Positions 1-6,386 of a stretch of DNA of 10,905 bases are shown here, piece by piece. Origin of the DNA: Methanomassiliicoccales archaeon PtaU1.Bin030 (GTDB lineage: Archaea > Thermoplasmatota > Thermoplasmata > Methanomassiliicoccales > Methanomassiliicoccaceae); contig MVRB01000198.1 in the NCBI GenBank assembly GCA_002067635.1, positions 1 to 10,905 on the forward strand, written 5' to 3'. Numbering within the stretch: the stretch's first letter is position 1; each line of letters begins with the position of its first letter. The position numbers and the translations under genes are program-made. Under the pieces are notes generated by a model. It was not told the DNA's origin. It ran no database searches and was given only the letters and a program-made list of their open reading frames with translations.

Positions 1-238
1 TAACTTGTACGGGGGGATGTTCCTGAGGAAGCTGGACAGGGATGTCCCGGACTGGAGGGACGCGGTGGCGGAAGGAAGCTACGCTCCGGTCGGGCGCTGG
101 CTGGCGGAGAACGTCCACTCGCGGGGCAACCTCTATGACCCCGCAGACCTGATCAAGGTCGTGACCGGGGAGGATTTGAGCATAAAGCCTTTCCTAGACT
201 ATCTCAAGACGAAGGTGAAGATGGTCTACGGACCTTGA
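1..238 (+). CDS. M32-type carboxypeptidase, C-terminal fragment (5' end outside window)
   Basis: This is the last 78 codons or so of a zinc metallo-carboxypeptidase of the M32 (Taq) type. These cytoplasmic enzymes remove amino acids from the C-terminus of peptides. The frame is open to the left edge and ends with TGA at 236-238. Visible family signals are the tail pattern NLYGG followed by GRWLAENVHSRGNLYDPADLI and then VTGEDLSIKPFLDYLKTK, which matches the conserved C-terminal helices of M32 enzymes as I know them. The catalytic HEXXH motif lies upstream, outside the window, so activity cannot be judged. The TTG and ATG codons at 5 and 17 are internal, not starts. The next gene begins 80 bp later behind its own TATA-like box, so the two are probably transcribed separately. 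Confidence 0.8.
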   Translation, partial: NLYGGMFLRKLDRDVPDWRDAVAEGSYAPVGRWLAENVHSRGNLYDPADLIKVVTGEDLSIKPFLDYLKTKVKMVYGP

Positions 239-286
239 TGGTGCACATTGCTCCGAAGGCCGGAATAATGTAATCACAGGGCGGAT

Positions 287-296
287 GATTAATAAT
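287..296 (+). promoter_or_regulatory. TATA-like box for the PaaK-like ligase gene
   Basis: The AT-rich stretch GATTAATAAT stands out in a GC-rich spacer. Its centre is about 27 bases before the ATG at 319, the usual archaeal spacing from TATA box to transcription start. There is no Shine-Dalgarno sequence before the ATG, which suggests a leaderless transcript. This is a pattern-based call. Confidence 0.45.
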
Positions 297-318
297 CCTA
301 CCACCATCCCCCTACCCG

Positions 319-1926
319 ATGAACGAGCAGGGTCCGGCCTGTGTTGAGGAACGTATCGACACCACCCTGCAGATCTCCCGAGATGCCATGATATCGCGGC
401 ACAACGAGATGCTGAGGAGCATAACCTCGTCGGTGTCGAGGTCGGCGATCTACTCTGGTCGCGTCAAGGAGATATCGTCCCTGGAAGATCTCTCCGGCCT
501 GCCTCTGACATCGTACCAGGACATCGATGCTGCCGTTGAGAGGCTTGGCCAGGAAAAGTGCCTTCTCCAGACCCCGGACCATATCTTCCAAACCTCCGGC
601 AGCACGGGGAGCCCTAAGCGCATGTACTACAGCAAAGGCGACGCGCTGCGCATGGCCACGGACTTCGCGGTCATCTGCCGGAGCGTGGGGGTCCGCAAAG
701 AGGATACGGGGTGGAACCTGGGAGGGGCACGGCCCAACGTGTCTGGTGCCCTATTGGAGGAGACCTCGGAGCTGCTCGACCTACAGGTGCTCCACACCCT
801 TCTCACCCGGGAGTCCGACCTCATGCCGGCGATGCGGAAGGCGTCCCGGTTGGACCGGATCGATGTTGTGGCCAGCGCCGCACTGGTCCTTTACTTCATC
901 TCCCGGTCCGTAAGGGAGCCGGATTTCCTGCAGAGCACGGTCAGGGATAAGCTCAAACGGGACAAGCATCTGCCGTCGTTGCTCGCCTCCGTGGTCGCCC
1001 GCCTGTACATAAAGAACGTGAACCCCCAGAGGCTGGGAAAGATGCTGGCCAAGACCCGCCTGGCCCTCACCTACGCAGAGCCCATCACCGGCTACTACTC
1101 AGATTATCGCGGGGCTATGCCGGAAGCTCGGTTCGTGGACGTCCTGGGAAGCACGGAGAACCCCGTTCTCGCTGCCCAGATGGAGCTTGGGAACAAAGGA
1201 TTGAGCCTGTTCTTGAACGCGGTCATCCCTGAACTGGCCGACCCCATGGAGGTGGCTAACGCCAAGCAGGACGGGAAACAGGTGAAAGGCGTTCCCTGGA
1301 CCGAGTGGCAGAAGGGGATGCAGGGCGAGCTCCTGGTGACCAGACCCGGGGACTGCCTGCCCCTCATCCGTTATCCCACAGGCGATATGGTGGAGGTGAT
1401 CGATCCCGCTCACAAGGTATCCTTGGGTGATGATGGGAAGTCAGCGGTCCTTCCCCTGATAAAGGTCCTGGGCCGCTCTGTGGACGTGCTCGATTTCGAG
1501 GTCGAGGACGAGATGGGGTGCTTCCTGGGGAACAAGATATATACCCATAACATCCACGAGGCCCTGCAGCGGTCCCGCAACATCAGGTGGTGGGAGCTGT
1601 ACAACATCAAGGGAAGCCCCGGACGGCTGTGCTTCCTGATAATCCCCGAGAACGACGTGACCGACGTCGAGCGGTTCAAGAAGGACGTGCTGGGTCATTT
1701 GCTCAAGGAGTGCGATGACCCCCACCACACGCTGGAGATCGGGATCGAGCTGGGACGCCTGGACCTCCTCGTCACCAAGGCCGCCGCCTATGCCGCTGTG
1801 CAGAGGGAGATCGACAAACGTGCCCGCGAGGGTCGGGCCCTCGGTCAGCTGAAGCCCAAGCGCATACGCACGGTCGACGGAGAGGAGGCCTTCCAGGAGG
1901 CCATCGCCGAGAAGATGCAGCAGTGA
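319..1926 (+). CDS. PaaK-like adenylate-forming ligase (phenylacetate-CoA ligase family)
   Basis: This 535-residue protein belongs to the ANL (acyl-adenylating) superfamily and is closest in style to phenylacetate-CoA ligase (PaaK). Such enzymes activate a carboxylic acid with ATP to an acyl-AMP and usually pass it to coenzyme A. Visible motifs are the phosphate-binding loop TSGSTGSPK (residues 92-100), the GSTEN adenine/acid motif (277-281), RYPTGD (351-356) and a hinge-like GRSVDVLDFEVEDE (385-398). The C-terminal domain ends with KPKRIRTV near residue 512, which may hold the catalytic lysine. The length is somewhat above a typical PaaK (about 430-450), with a longer N-terminal segment and insertions. 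The start is the ATG at 319 behind a TATA-like box. No phenylacetate-degradation genes are adjacent, so the substrate is unknown. The family is fairly certain, but phenylacetate as substrate is not. Confidence 0.8.
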   Translation: MNEQGPACVEERIDTTLQISRDAMISRHNEMLRSITSSVSRSAIYSGRVKEISSLEDLSGLPLTSYQDIDAAVERLGQEKCLLQTPDHIFQTSGSTGSPKRMYYSKGDALRMATDFAVICRSVGVRKEDTGWNLGGARPNVSGALLEETSELLDLQVLHTLLTRESDLMPAMRKASRLDRIDVVASAALVLYFISRSVREPDFLQSTVRDKLKRDKHLPSLLASVVARLYIKNVNPQRLGKMLAKTRLALTYAEPITGYYSDYRGAMPEARFVDVLGSTENPVLAAQMELGNKGLSLFLNAVIPELADPMEVANAKQDGKQVKGVPWTEWQKGMQGELLVTRPGDCLPLIRYPTGDMVEVIDPAHKVSLGDDGKSAVLPLIKVLGRSVDVLDFEVEDEMGCFLGNKIYTHNIHEALQRSRNIRWWELYNIKGSPGRLCFLIIPENDVTDVERFKKDVLGHLLKECDDPHHTLEIGIELGRLDLLVTKAAAYAAVQREIDKRAREGRALGQLKPKRIRTVDGEEAFQEAIAEKMQQ

Positions 1927-2008
1927 CATGATTATTCAGTCCAGGGTGGATGCTGAGGGCGTTTGGGAGCGTGGGCTAAAAATGGTCCCGCTCCCCGACC
2001 CCTCTCTG

Positions 2009-2021
2009 TTCATATATGTTT
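2009..2021 (+). promoter_or_regulatory. TATA-like box for the DUF998 gene
   Basis: The stretch TTCATATATGTTT lies 20-33 bases before the ATG at 2042, the position expected for an archaeal TATA box serving a leaderless transcript. No ribosome-binding site precedes the ATG. The rest of the 115-bp spacer (1927-2041) is GC-rich and shows no other signal. Confidence 0.5.
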
Positions 2022-2041
2022 AGGTCGGTTCGCTACGAACG

Positions 2042-2647
2042 ATGAAAGACCGCTCCATCGCAGGACTTCTGCTATTTCTTCTGCCCTCTCTGTTCCTGAC
2101 CGCTCTGATGTGGGGAGAGTCCATGGCCCCTGAATACTCCGTTAGGGAAAACGCCATCAGCGACCTGGGCATAATTAGCGAGACCGCCGCTCTCTTCACC
2201 CTGACCTTGGGGGCTGTCGGAGCCTTGAGCATCATCGGAGGTTACTTCCTGTACCGAGAAGAAGGCAGAAAGGGGCGGTTCCTTCTCCATTTCCTCGCCG
2301 GAGTAGGTGCCATCGGCGCCGGGGTGATATCCCTGAACGATCCGTCGGGGCTCCACGGGCTGTTCGCTCTCATGGCCTTCCTGTTCTTCAGCCTCCTACC
2401 TCTGGCCGCAATGAGGGACGTGGAAGGGCCGCTGAGGGCCATAGCTGTGGTTACCGGGACATTGGGGATCATCTTCTTGGTGGCGATGTTCGTCAGCGAT
2501 GCGGGGTTGATCGACCTTTTCGGGCCTATCGGACATGGGGGCCTAGAGCGGATGATCGCCTACCCACCGATGATATGGTTGTTCGCCTACGGCAGCGTGC
2601 TCATGAGCACCTCTAGGAAGACCGACGCGGAGGCTCCTCCCGCTTGA
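2042..2647 (+). CDS. DUF998-family integral membrane protein
   Basis: This 201-residue protein has six predicted hydrophobic helices at about residues 6-25, 47-70, 80-98, 104-123, 131-151 and 171-188. It carries marks of the DUF998 family: ENAISDLG after the first helix, a short loop with NDPSGLHG before helix 4, and GHGGLERMIAYP before the last helix. It is expected in the cytoplasmic membrane. Its biochemical role is not known; the family is found in both archaea and bacteria. The length fits the family. The start is the ATG at 2042, about 27 bases after a TATA-like box. A TetR-type regulator gene follows on the same strand 46-85 bp downstream and might be co-transcribed or control this gene. 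That link is only inferred from position. Confidence 0.8.
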   Translation: MKDRSIAGLLLFLLPSLFLTALMWGESMAPEYSVRENAISDLGIISETAALFTLTLGAVGALSIIGGYFLYREEGRKGRFLLHFLAGVGAIGAGVISLNDPSGLHGLFALMAFLFFSLLPLAAMRDVEGPLRAIAVVTGTLGIIFLVAMFVSDAGLIDLFGPIGHGGLERMIAYPPMIWLFAYGSVLMSTSRKTDAEAPPA

Positions 2648-2693
2648 TCTCATTTCATAGTTAATTTGAGAAGGGGGCTGCACGGCGCTGCCC

Positions 2694-3335
2694 ATGACCA
2701 TGTTTAAATCGGACCCTACCATTAGCGGTGACATGCCAGGGGCCAAGAAGAAAGTCCAACCTTCCACGTTCCTCAGGACTGCCATGACCTTGTTCACGGA
2801 GAAAGGCTTCTCCCAGGTCACCATGGCCCAGGTCGCCAAGGCCTCGGGCGTCACCGTGGCAGAGCTGAGGTCGCATTATGAGACCAAGGAGGAGCTGTTA
2901 ATAGCTGCCTTCCGCACTGGCCACAGGAGGATGGAGGAGCGGCTGCGCACCATCATCAGCGGTGACCTCGACGCCCATATCGGCCAGATGTTCGATGCCT
3001 GCCTTGATGGGCTCATGCCCTTCGGGCCGGAGATACACCTCAACCTTCTGCTCCAGGCCACTAAGGATAGGACGCTCATGGAGATCGTGAGGCGTACCTC
3101 CCGGAACGTTAACTTCGCCATCAAGGCCTACCTCGCACAGATGGTGTCCCTGAGCATCATCGATGAGGTCAAGGAGGTGGAGAAGGTCAATGAGGAGCTG
3201 GTGACCTCTCTGGTGGAGAATGTCGCCGGGGTGATGGAGGGAAAGGACCTGGCCGAGATAAAGAAGGCCTGGATATCTCACGGAAAAAAGATGCTGAGCC
3301 CCTCGTCCAAGACCACGGTCTCTCCGCTGAAATGA
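2694..3335 (+). CDS. TetR/AcrR-family transcriptional regulator (start uncertain)
   Basis: This one-component DNA-binding repressor has 213 residues from the ATG at 2694, or 200 from the in-frame ATG at 2733. The N-terminal TetR helix-turn-helix covers about residues 25-71 (long form): LRTAMTLFTEKGFSQVTMAQVAKASGV, then HYETKEELL, the classic recognition-helix and helix-4 pattern. The rest is an all-helical ligand and dimerisation domain (about 75-200) without recognisable ligand specificity. The tail is lysine- and serine-rich. The first 13 residues of the long form resemble nothing typical, and a TATA-like TTTAAAT at 2703-2709 lies 24-30 bases before the ATG at 2733. I therefore lean to 2733 as the true, leaderless start. 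The upstream DUF998 membrane protein gene is a candidate target. The gene ends converging on a flavoprotein gene. Confidence 0.85.
   Translation: MTMFKSDPTISGDMPGAKKKVQPSTFLRTAMTLFTEKGFSQVTMAQVAKASGVTVAELRSHYETKEELLIAAFRTGHRRMEERLRTIISGDLDAHIGQMFDACLDGLMPFGPEIHLNLLLQATKDRTLMEIVRRTSRNVNFAIKAYLAQMVSLSIIDEVKEVEKVNEELVTSLVENVAGVMEGKDLAEIKKAWISHGKKMLSPSSKTTVSPLK
2703..2709 (+). promoter_or_regulatory. Possible TATA box deciding the TetR start
   Basis: TTTAAAT lies inside the long reading of the TetR gene, 24 bases before the in-frame ATG at 2733. If used, transcription would begin near 2730 and the 2733 start would be leaderless. A competing AT-rich stretch (AGTTAATTT, 2659-2667) lies about 30 bases before the ATG at 2694, so both starts have some promoter support. 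Confidence 0.35.
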
Positions 3336-3380
3336 TGTCTTGCCCCCCTGGCCCGGTAGCCTAAATCGTGTGAGTCGAAA

Positions 3381-3407
3381 ATAAGGCCGGCCGTGGCCGG
3401 TAAAAAA
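3381..3407 (-). terminator. U-run and hairpin terminator after the PPOX gene
   Basis: Read on the minus strand, the stop of the flavoprotein gene (3425) is followed after 17 bases by a run of six T (3407-3402). A GC-rich perfect stem follows (GGCCGG/CCGGCC, + coordinates 3387-3392 and 3395-3400, loop GT), then a second T-rich patch (TTATTTT, 3384-3378). Archaeal terminators rely mainly on U-runs, so the minus strand is the likely working direction. On the plus strand the same stem is followed by A, not T, and would be a poor terminator for the TetR gene. Confidence 0.5.
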
Positions 3408-3424
3408 GAGGGGTTTAGGCGCTC

Positions 3425-3835
3425 TCAGATCATCTTTTTGCCCGCGTCGTAAGTGGGGCTCTGGTTCCAGACCTCTTCGACCTTCAGCAGCCACAGGCCC
3501 TTGAGGTCGAACTTCATCTTCTTGAAGGCCTCTGACATCTGGTCGAAGACCGGCCCCGAGGTCAGGCGGTCCTTTACTGACGCCTTTACCTCGTACGACT
3601 TGAAGCCCTTGGACACCAGGATTGAAACCTTCGTGCCCTTATCTTTTGCCAGCGTCAGGTTCTCGCTGGTCTTCTTCATGAAGATCTCGCCGATGAATAT
3701 GGTCTCAGGATCGATGGCCCCGGACCCTCCGACGTTGATGAGATGAACGTTCCCGTTTGCTGCTGCCGTTCCCAATACCTTGGCCGCGGTCTGCTCGTTC
3801 ATCAGACCGAAGACTTCCTCGGGTAATGCTACCAT
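3425..3835 (-). CDS. Pyridoxamine 5'-phosphate oxidase-like FMN-binding split-barrel protein
   Basis: This 136-residue cytoplasmic protein resembles small archaeal members of the PPOX-like flavin-binding split-barrel fold. It has an N-terminal helix with LPEEVFGLM, then strands in TAAANGNVHLINVGG (about 23-37) and PETIFIGEIFMKKTSENL (43-60). Further strands (KVSILVSKGFKSYEVKASV, 69-87) lead to a C-terminal LKGLWLLKVEEVWNQSPTYDAGKKM (111-135), a tail I associate with this family. Such proteins bind FMN, or sometimes heme or F420, and their substrates are mostly unknown. It need not be a true vitamin B6 enzyme. The start is the ATG at 3835, with GGTGA (3844-3840) four bases upstream. It diverges from the ArsR-like regulator gene at 3907, which may control it. 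A U-run terminator follows. Confidence 0.8.
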   Translation of the reverse strand: MVALPEEVFGLMNEQTAAKVLGTAAANGNVHLINVGGSGAIDPETIFIGEIFMKKTSENLTLAKDKGTKVSILVSKGFKSYEVKASVKDRLTSGPVFDQMSEAFKKMKFDLKGLWLLKVEEVWNQSPTYDAGKKMI

Positions 3836-3861
3836 TTTTTCACCGACGCTTGAATGACATC

Positions 3862-3893
3862 ACAATACTTTAATATTCTGAAATAATACTTTT
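3862..3893. promoter_or_regulatory. Shared AT-rich divergent promoter with a direct repeat
   Basis: The 71-bp gap between the divergent PPOX (-) and ArsR-like (+) genes contains an AT-rich core. On the minus strand ATATTAAAG (about 3877-3869) is a fair TATA box giving a short leader with the GGTGA site. On the plus strand AAATAATACT (3881-3890) lies 17-26 bases before the ATG at 3907, which has no Shine-Dalgarno site and is probably leaderless. AATACTTT occurs twice in direct orientation (3864-3871 and 3885-3892), 21 bp apart. Confidence 0.45.
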
Positions 3894-3906
3894 CTATTCA
3901 AACGAC

Positions 3907-4686
3907 ATGACCGAAGAGCAGATGCTTCAAGAGATCCGCTCCCTGAGGAGCGAGATGGACATGCTGGGGGACCAAATGCTCAGCATACGGTATGAGGACA
4001 TCAGATGCGTCTTCATTGAGCAGATGAGGTTGGCCATGGGGGAGGAGGGGAGGAGGTCCTTCCGCAGCGAAGCGACGCACCTCCGCAGCTCTTCGGTTTG
4101 CCAGAACAAGGACCGGTGCCTCTCCTTATTGAGCGATGGCATGGAGTCGGCCGCGGACAGGTTCATAGCTGGTGATGCCCAGGGGGCTGAAAGGATGATC
4201 GATGAGCTGGAGAGGATGGCCTCCGGTGAGCGCTCTCCATGCATGGACGGTACCTGCTCCAAGGAGGCGGTGGAGACACTGCATCGGGTCAAAACCATCC
4301 TTTCCATCTACCAGAACCTCGCGGAACGCCTGGGTCACCGCGTGGCGGATGGTATCCCACCAAGACCTTCTCCCGAGGTCTCTGCGGAAGATGCGGGAGC
4401 GGTACTGGCCCCCCTGGCCAACGCATGGAGAATCAAGGTGCTGAGGGTCCTGCGTTCCGGTGAGCGTAGCCTGACCGATCTTGGTAGGTCTGTGAGCCTC
4501 CGCACAGGACATCTTCAGTTCCATCTCCGAGCCCTCATCGAAGCAGGGTACGTCAAGGCGGACCGCCGCAGGCACCTCTACAGTATAACGGCCCGCGGAA
4601 GCACAGCCTTGCGGGGAGCCGAGGACCTTGCATCCCAACTACGGCTGAGTGCTGGGGTGTCCGAACCTTCGGCGGGCAACGAATAA
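3907..4686 (+). CDS. ArsR-like winged-helix transcriptional regulator with cysteine-bearing N-terminal domain
   Basis: This 259-residue likely DNA-binding regulator has a C-terminal winged helix at about residues 165-240. It reads LAPLANAWRIKVLRVLRSGERSLTDLGRSV, then recognition helix GHLQFHLRALIEAGYV and wing DRRRHLYSITARG, as in ArsR/HTH_20 proteins. The first 160 residues are not a family I recognise. They begin with a charged, probably coiled-coil helix (1-25) and include a helix-rich middle with cysteines at 34, 65, 71, 112 and 117, that is a C-X5-C and a C-X4-C pair. These could bind a metal or form a thiol switch, which is inference. The ATG at 3907 has no Shine-Dalgarno and sits just after TATA-like sequence, suggesting a leaderless message. 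It is transcribed away from the PPOX-type flavoprotein gene, a layout common for a regulator and its target. Confidence 0.75.
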   Translation: MTEEQMLQEIRSLRSEMDMLGDQMLSIRYEDIRCVFIEQMRLAMGEEGRRSFRSEATHLRSSSVCQNKDRCLSLLSDGMESAADRFIAGDAQGAERMIDELERMASGERSPCMDGTCSKEAVETLHRVKTILSIYQNLAERLGHRVADGIPPRPSPEVSAEDAGAVLAPLANAWRIKVLRVLRSGERSLTDLGRSVSLRTGHLQFHLRALIEAGYVKADRRRHLYSITARGSTALRGAEDLASQLRLSAGVSEPSAGNE

Positions 4687-4761
4687 AGGTGTTCATTCGT
4701 CCCTCCAATCATCATCACAGAAAAGCTTCATTACCTCGCGTGAAGTTATTAACGGGGTAAA

Positions 4762-4766
4762 GGTGA
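4762..4766 (+). promoter_or_regulatory. Shine-Dalgarno site for the first NifX-like gene
   Basis: GGTGA ends five bases before the ATG at 4772 and supports that start. An AT-rich stretch, GTTATTAA (4745-4752), lies too close to serve as a TATA box if this site is transcribed. The true promoter may therefore be farther up in the 85-bp spacer, where I see no clear candidate. Confidence 0.5.
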
Positions 4767-4771
4767 GCTGA

Positions 4772-5194
4772 ATGGCCGGAACAGTTCAGGCAAATGAGGG
4801 CAGACCGTGCAGGATAGCGTTCGCATCGGAGGGCAGGACGCTGGAGGATAGGATATCCAACTCTTTGGCTGGGGCCCCTTACTTCGTGATAGCAGAGGGA
4901 AGCCCCGATAAACTCTCGGTCGTCGAGAACAGCGCCAAGGGTCTCGGGTCGGGAGCGGGAGAGGAGGCCGCGAGGATCCTCCTGAAGCAGAGGATCACCA
5001 TCCTTGTTACTGGTAACATCGGTCCGGCCGCGGCACGAGTGCTACAGGACGGCAACGTGATCGTCCATGCGGGCTGCTCGGGCAAGATCAGCGAAGCGGT
5101 ACAGAAATGCCTGTCCGGCAAGCTCGTCGAGACCAAGGGCGCGAGCTACTCGGGGTGCTTGGAGAGCCCGGGAACCGCGAAGGCCAGGCAGTAA
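4772..5194 (+). CDS. NifX/NifB-C-terminal-like protein (dinitrogenase Fe-Mo cofactor biosynthesis fold), diverged
   Basis: This 140-residue small cytoplasmic protein has the ribonuclease-H-like fold of NifX, NafY and the NifB C-terminus (Pfam family Nitro_FeMo-Co). Members bind or carry iron-sulfur or Fe-Mo cofactor precursors, and in methanogens many copies have no assigned role. Signals are RIAFASEGRTLEDRIS (14-29), PYFVIAE (36-42), then ITILVTGNIGPAAARVL (75-91) and VIVHAGCSGKISEAVQKCLSGKL (96-118). The usual HFGRA-type motif is replaced by SLAGAP (31-36). There are four cysteines (13, 102, 113, 129), three of them in the C-terminal third. The start at 4772 has a GGTGA site. A second family member lies convergently 67 bp downstream. 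No nitrogenase genes are visible, so nitrogen fixation should not be assumed. Confidence 0.75.
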   Translation: MAGTVQANEGRPCRIAFASEGRTLEDRISNSLAGAPYFVIAEGSPDKLSVVENSAKGLGSGAGEEAARILLKQRITILVTGNIGPAAARVLQDGNVIVHAGCSGKISEAVQKCLSGKLVETKGASYSGCLESPGTAKARQ

Positions 5195-5261
5195 TCCTCA
5201 GCGCTGGAACTGGCATATCAGGTTAGCGCGGGCCGCGTTGGGCTTGGCAGTACGTCGCCTA

Positions 5262-5621
5262 TCAGTCGTTCTGGACGCTGATCCTATCGGGTGAGGTCAC
5301 TTTCAGCGAGCCTTCGCGGAGCTGCTCGAGGACGTTGCGGACGCTACCATCGGCACCAGACAAGACCCTGATACCAAGTTCCTGGCACTGCATCGCGGCC
5401 TTGGCGCCGAGATGGGATACTATCACTGTGTCTGCTCCTATTCCCTTAAGCAGTTCCGGGGGGCTGAGCGTCCCGCCCATGTGGTCGCTGGTATTGTCGA
5501 TCACCGTCAGGTGCCCGGTCTCCAGGTTGGCAATGGTGTACGTGGGCGCCTTCCCGAAGTGCTCGAACAGCCTATCCTCCAGACCCTTATTGCCCTGCGT
5601 CGGTATGGCTACAACGATCAT
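5262..5621 (-). CDS. NifX/NifB-C-terminal-like protein (dinitrogenase Fe-Mo cofactor biosynthesis family)
   Basis: This 119-residue protein has the canonical layout of the family: IVVAIPTQGNKGLEDRLFEHFGKAPTYTI (2-30) with the conserved HFGKAP motif, then ADTVIVSHLGAKAAMQCQELGIRVL (63-87) and SGADGSVRNVLEQLREGSL (88-106). It is likely a cytoplasmic carrier or scaffold for an iron-sulfur or metal cluster. The real client is unknown because no nif, molybdenum-cofactor or hydrogenase gene is nearby. The ATG at 5621 is preceded by GAGGTG (5632-5627) with five bases between. It differs clearly from the convergent neighbour at 4772-5194, keeping HFGKAP and having a single cysteine (residue 79). An HTH_10 regulator gene lies 105 bp upstream on the same strand. 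AT-rich sequence in that gap suggests its own promoter. Confidence 0.85.
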   Translation of the reverse strand: MIVVAIPTQGNKGLEDRLFEHFGKAPTYTIANLETGHLTVIDNTSDHMGGTLSPPELLKGIGADTVIVSHLGAKAAMQCQELGIRVLSGADGSVRNVLEQLREGSLKVTSPDRISVQND

Positions 5622-5626
5622 TATTA

Positions 5627-5632
5627 CACCTC
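5627..5632 (-). promoter_or_regulatory. Shine-Dalgarno site for the second NifX-like gene
   Basis: GAGGTG on the minus strand stands five bases before the ATG at 5621 and fixes that start. An AT-rich stretch at 5671-5682 (GTATTCATATTG on the minus strand) is a possible TATA box about 50 bases upstream of the start codon. Confidence 0.55.
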
Positions 5633-5726
5633 ATCCCGATGAGAGCGGCCTGCTGCAGGCGCATGCATCGGCAATATGAATACTACGTCAGTAATGGGTA
5701 TTAGAATTGCTCCGGAAATGTTCGGC

Positions 5727-6386
5727 CTACCTGTTCTCAAGGTAGTCCTCGATTATCGCCTTCTCCGCCCTCTTCAGGATCTCCCCCAGCGTGGACGGGC
5801 GCACCTTCATCTTCTTGGCCAGCCCATCCAGATAGATCCGCTTGGGCATTTCGTAGTACCCCTCGTTGACAGCTGTTCGGAGAACCTCCTCCTGCCGTTT
5901 GGTAAGCAGATTGGACTCGCGTATCGACCTCACCCACTCCACCTCCGTCTCGCACCCGGCATCCCTCAGGGACCTGACCAGGGAGAGGAGCGAGCCCTCC
6001 ATACCGGTGACCAGCTTCCATCGCACCCTCCCCCCGCCCATGCTGCACGCGGACATCAGGAAGCAGTCCGAGGCCGCCAGGGCCTGGCTTGCGCAGCAGC
6101 TGCGGTTGATCACCGAGGCGGAGATGCGGCCGTCCTCAGTGCGGGAAATCTCCACCCTCTCCACCGACGGATGGGCTCTTATCTTCTCTATCAGGCCGGC
6201 ATTGTCCATATCGTCGTCGAACTCGATCAGGCCGCGGCCACCCTTGCTGCCATAGGGGAGGCAGGTGCGGAACTGGACTCTCTTTTCCCCGGTTGTGCAC
6301 AGCGTAGTGACCCAGGTGTCCGGAGGTCGGACGACGATCGATGCTTCCATCATGATAACGGAATGGAGGTACACCTTTTCAAACAT
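5727..6386 (-). CDS. HTH_10 (bacterio-opsin-activator-like) transcriptional regulator with cysteine-rich sensor region
   Basis: This 219-residue archaeal regulator has the HTH_10 domain at about residues 161-215. LTKRQEEVLRTAVNEGYYEMP is followed by KRIYLDGLAKKMKVRPSTLGEILKRAEKAII, a strong match to the family pattern. The first 150 residues form an alpha/beta sensor-like domain with seven cysteines (30, 42, 97, 98, 108, 114, 145). Four of them cluster as C-C-X9-C-X5-C (97-114), which could ligate a metal, cluster or heme, or act as a redox switch. That is inference. The start could be the ATG at 6386 or the double ATG at 6353/6350, and neither has a convincing ribosome-binding site. It lies 56 bp downstream of the antiporter gene on the same strand and 105 bp upstream of a NifX-like gene, so either may be its target or operon partner. 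Confidence 0.85.
   Translation of the reverse strand: MFEKVYLHSVIMMEASIVVRPPDTWVTTLCTTGEKRVQFRTCLPYGSKGGRGLIEFDDDMDNAGLIEKIRAHPSVERVEISRTEDGRISASVINRSCCASQALAASDCFLMSACSMGGGRVRWKLVTGMEGSLLSLVRSLRDAGCETEVEWVRSIRESNLLTKRQEEVLRTAVNEGYYEMPKRIYLDGLAKKMKVRPSTLGEILKRAEKAIIEDYLENR

Noticed and set aside
3381..3407. Bacterial-style intrinsic terminator for the TetR gene on the plus strand
   Set aside because: The stem is followed by A6, not T, on that strand. The T-run belongs to the minus strand, so the site was assigned to the PPOX gene.
4772..5621. Nitrogen-fixation (nif) gene cluster
   Set aside because: Two NifX-like proteins alone do not make a nif cluster. No nifH, D, K, E, N or full-length nifB is present, and the family is widespread in methanogens without nitrogenase.
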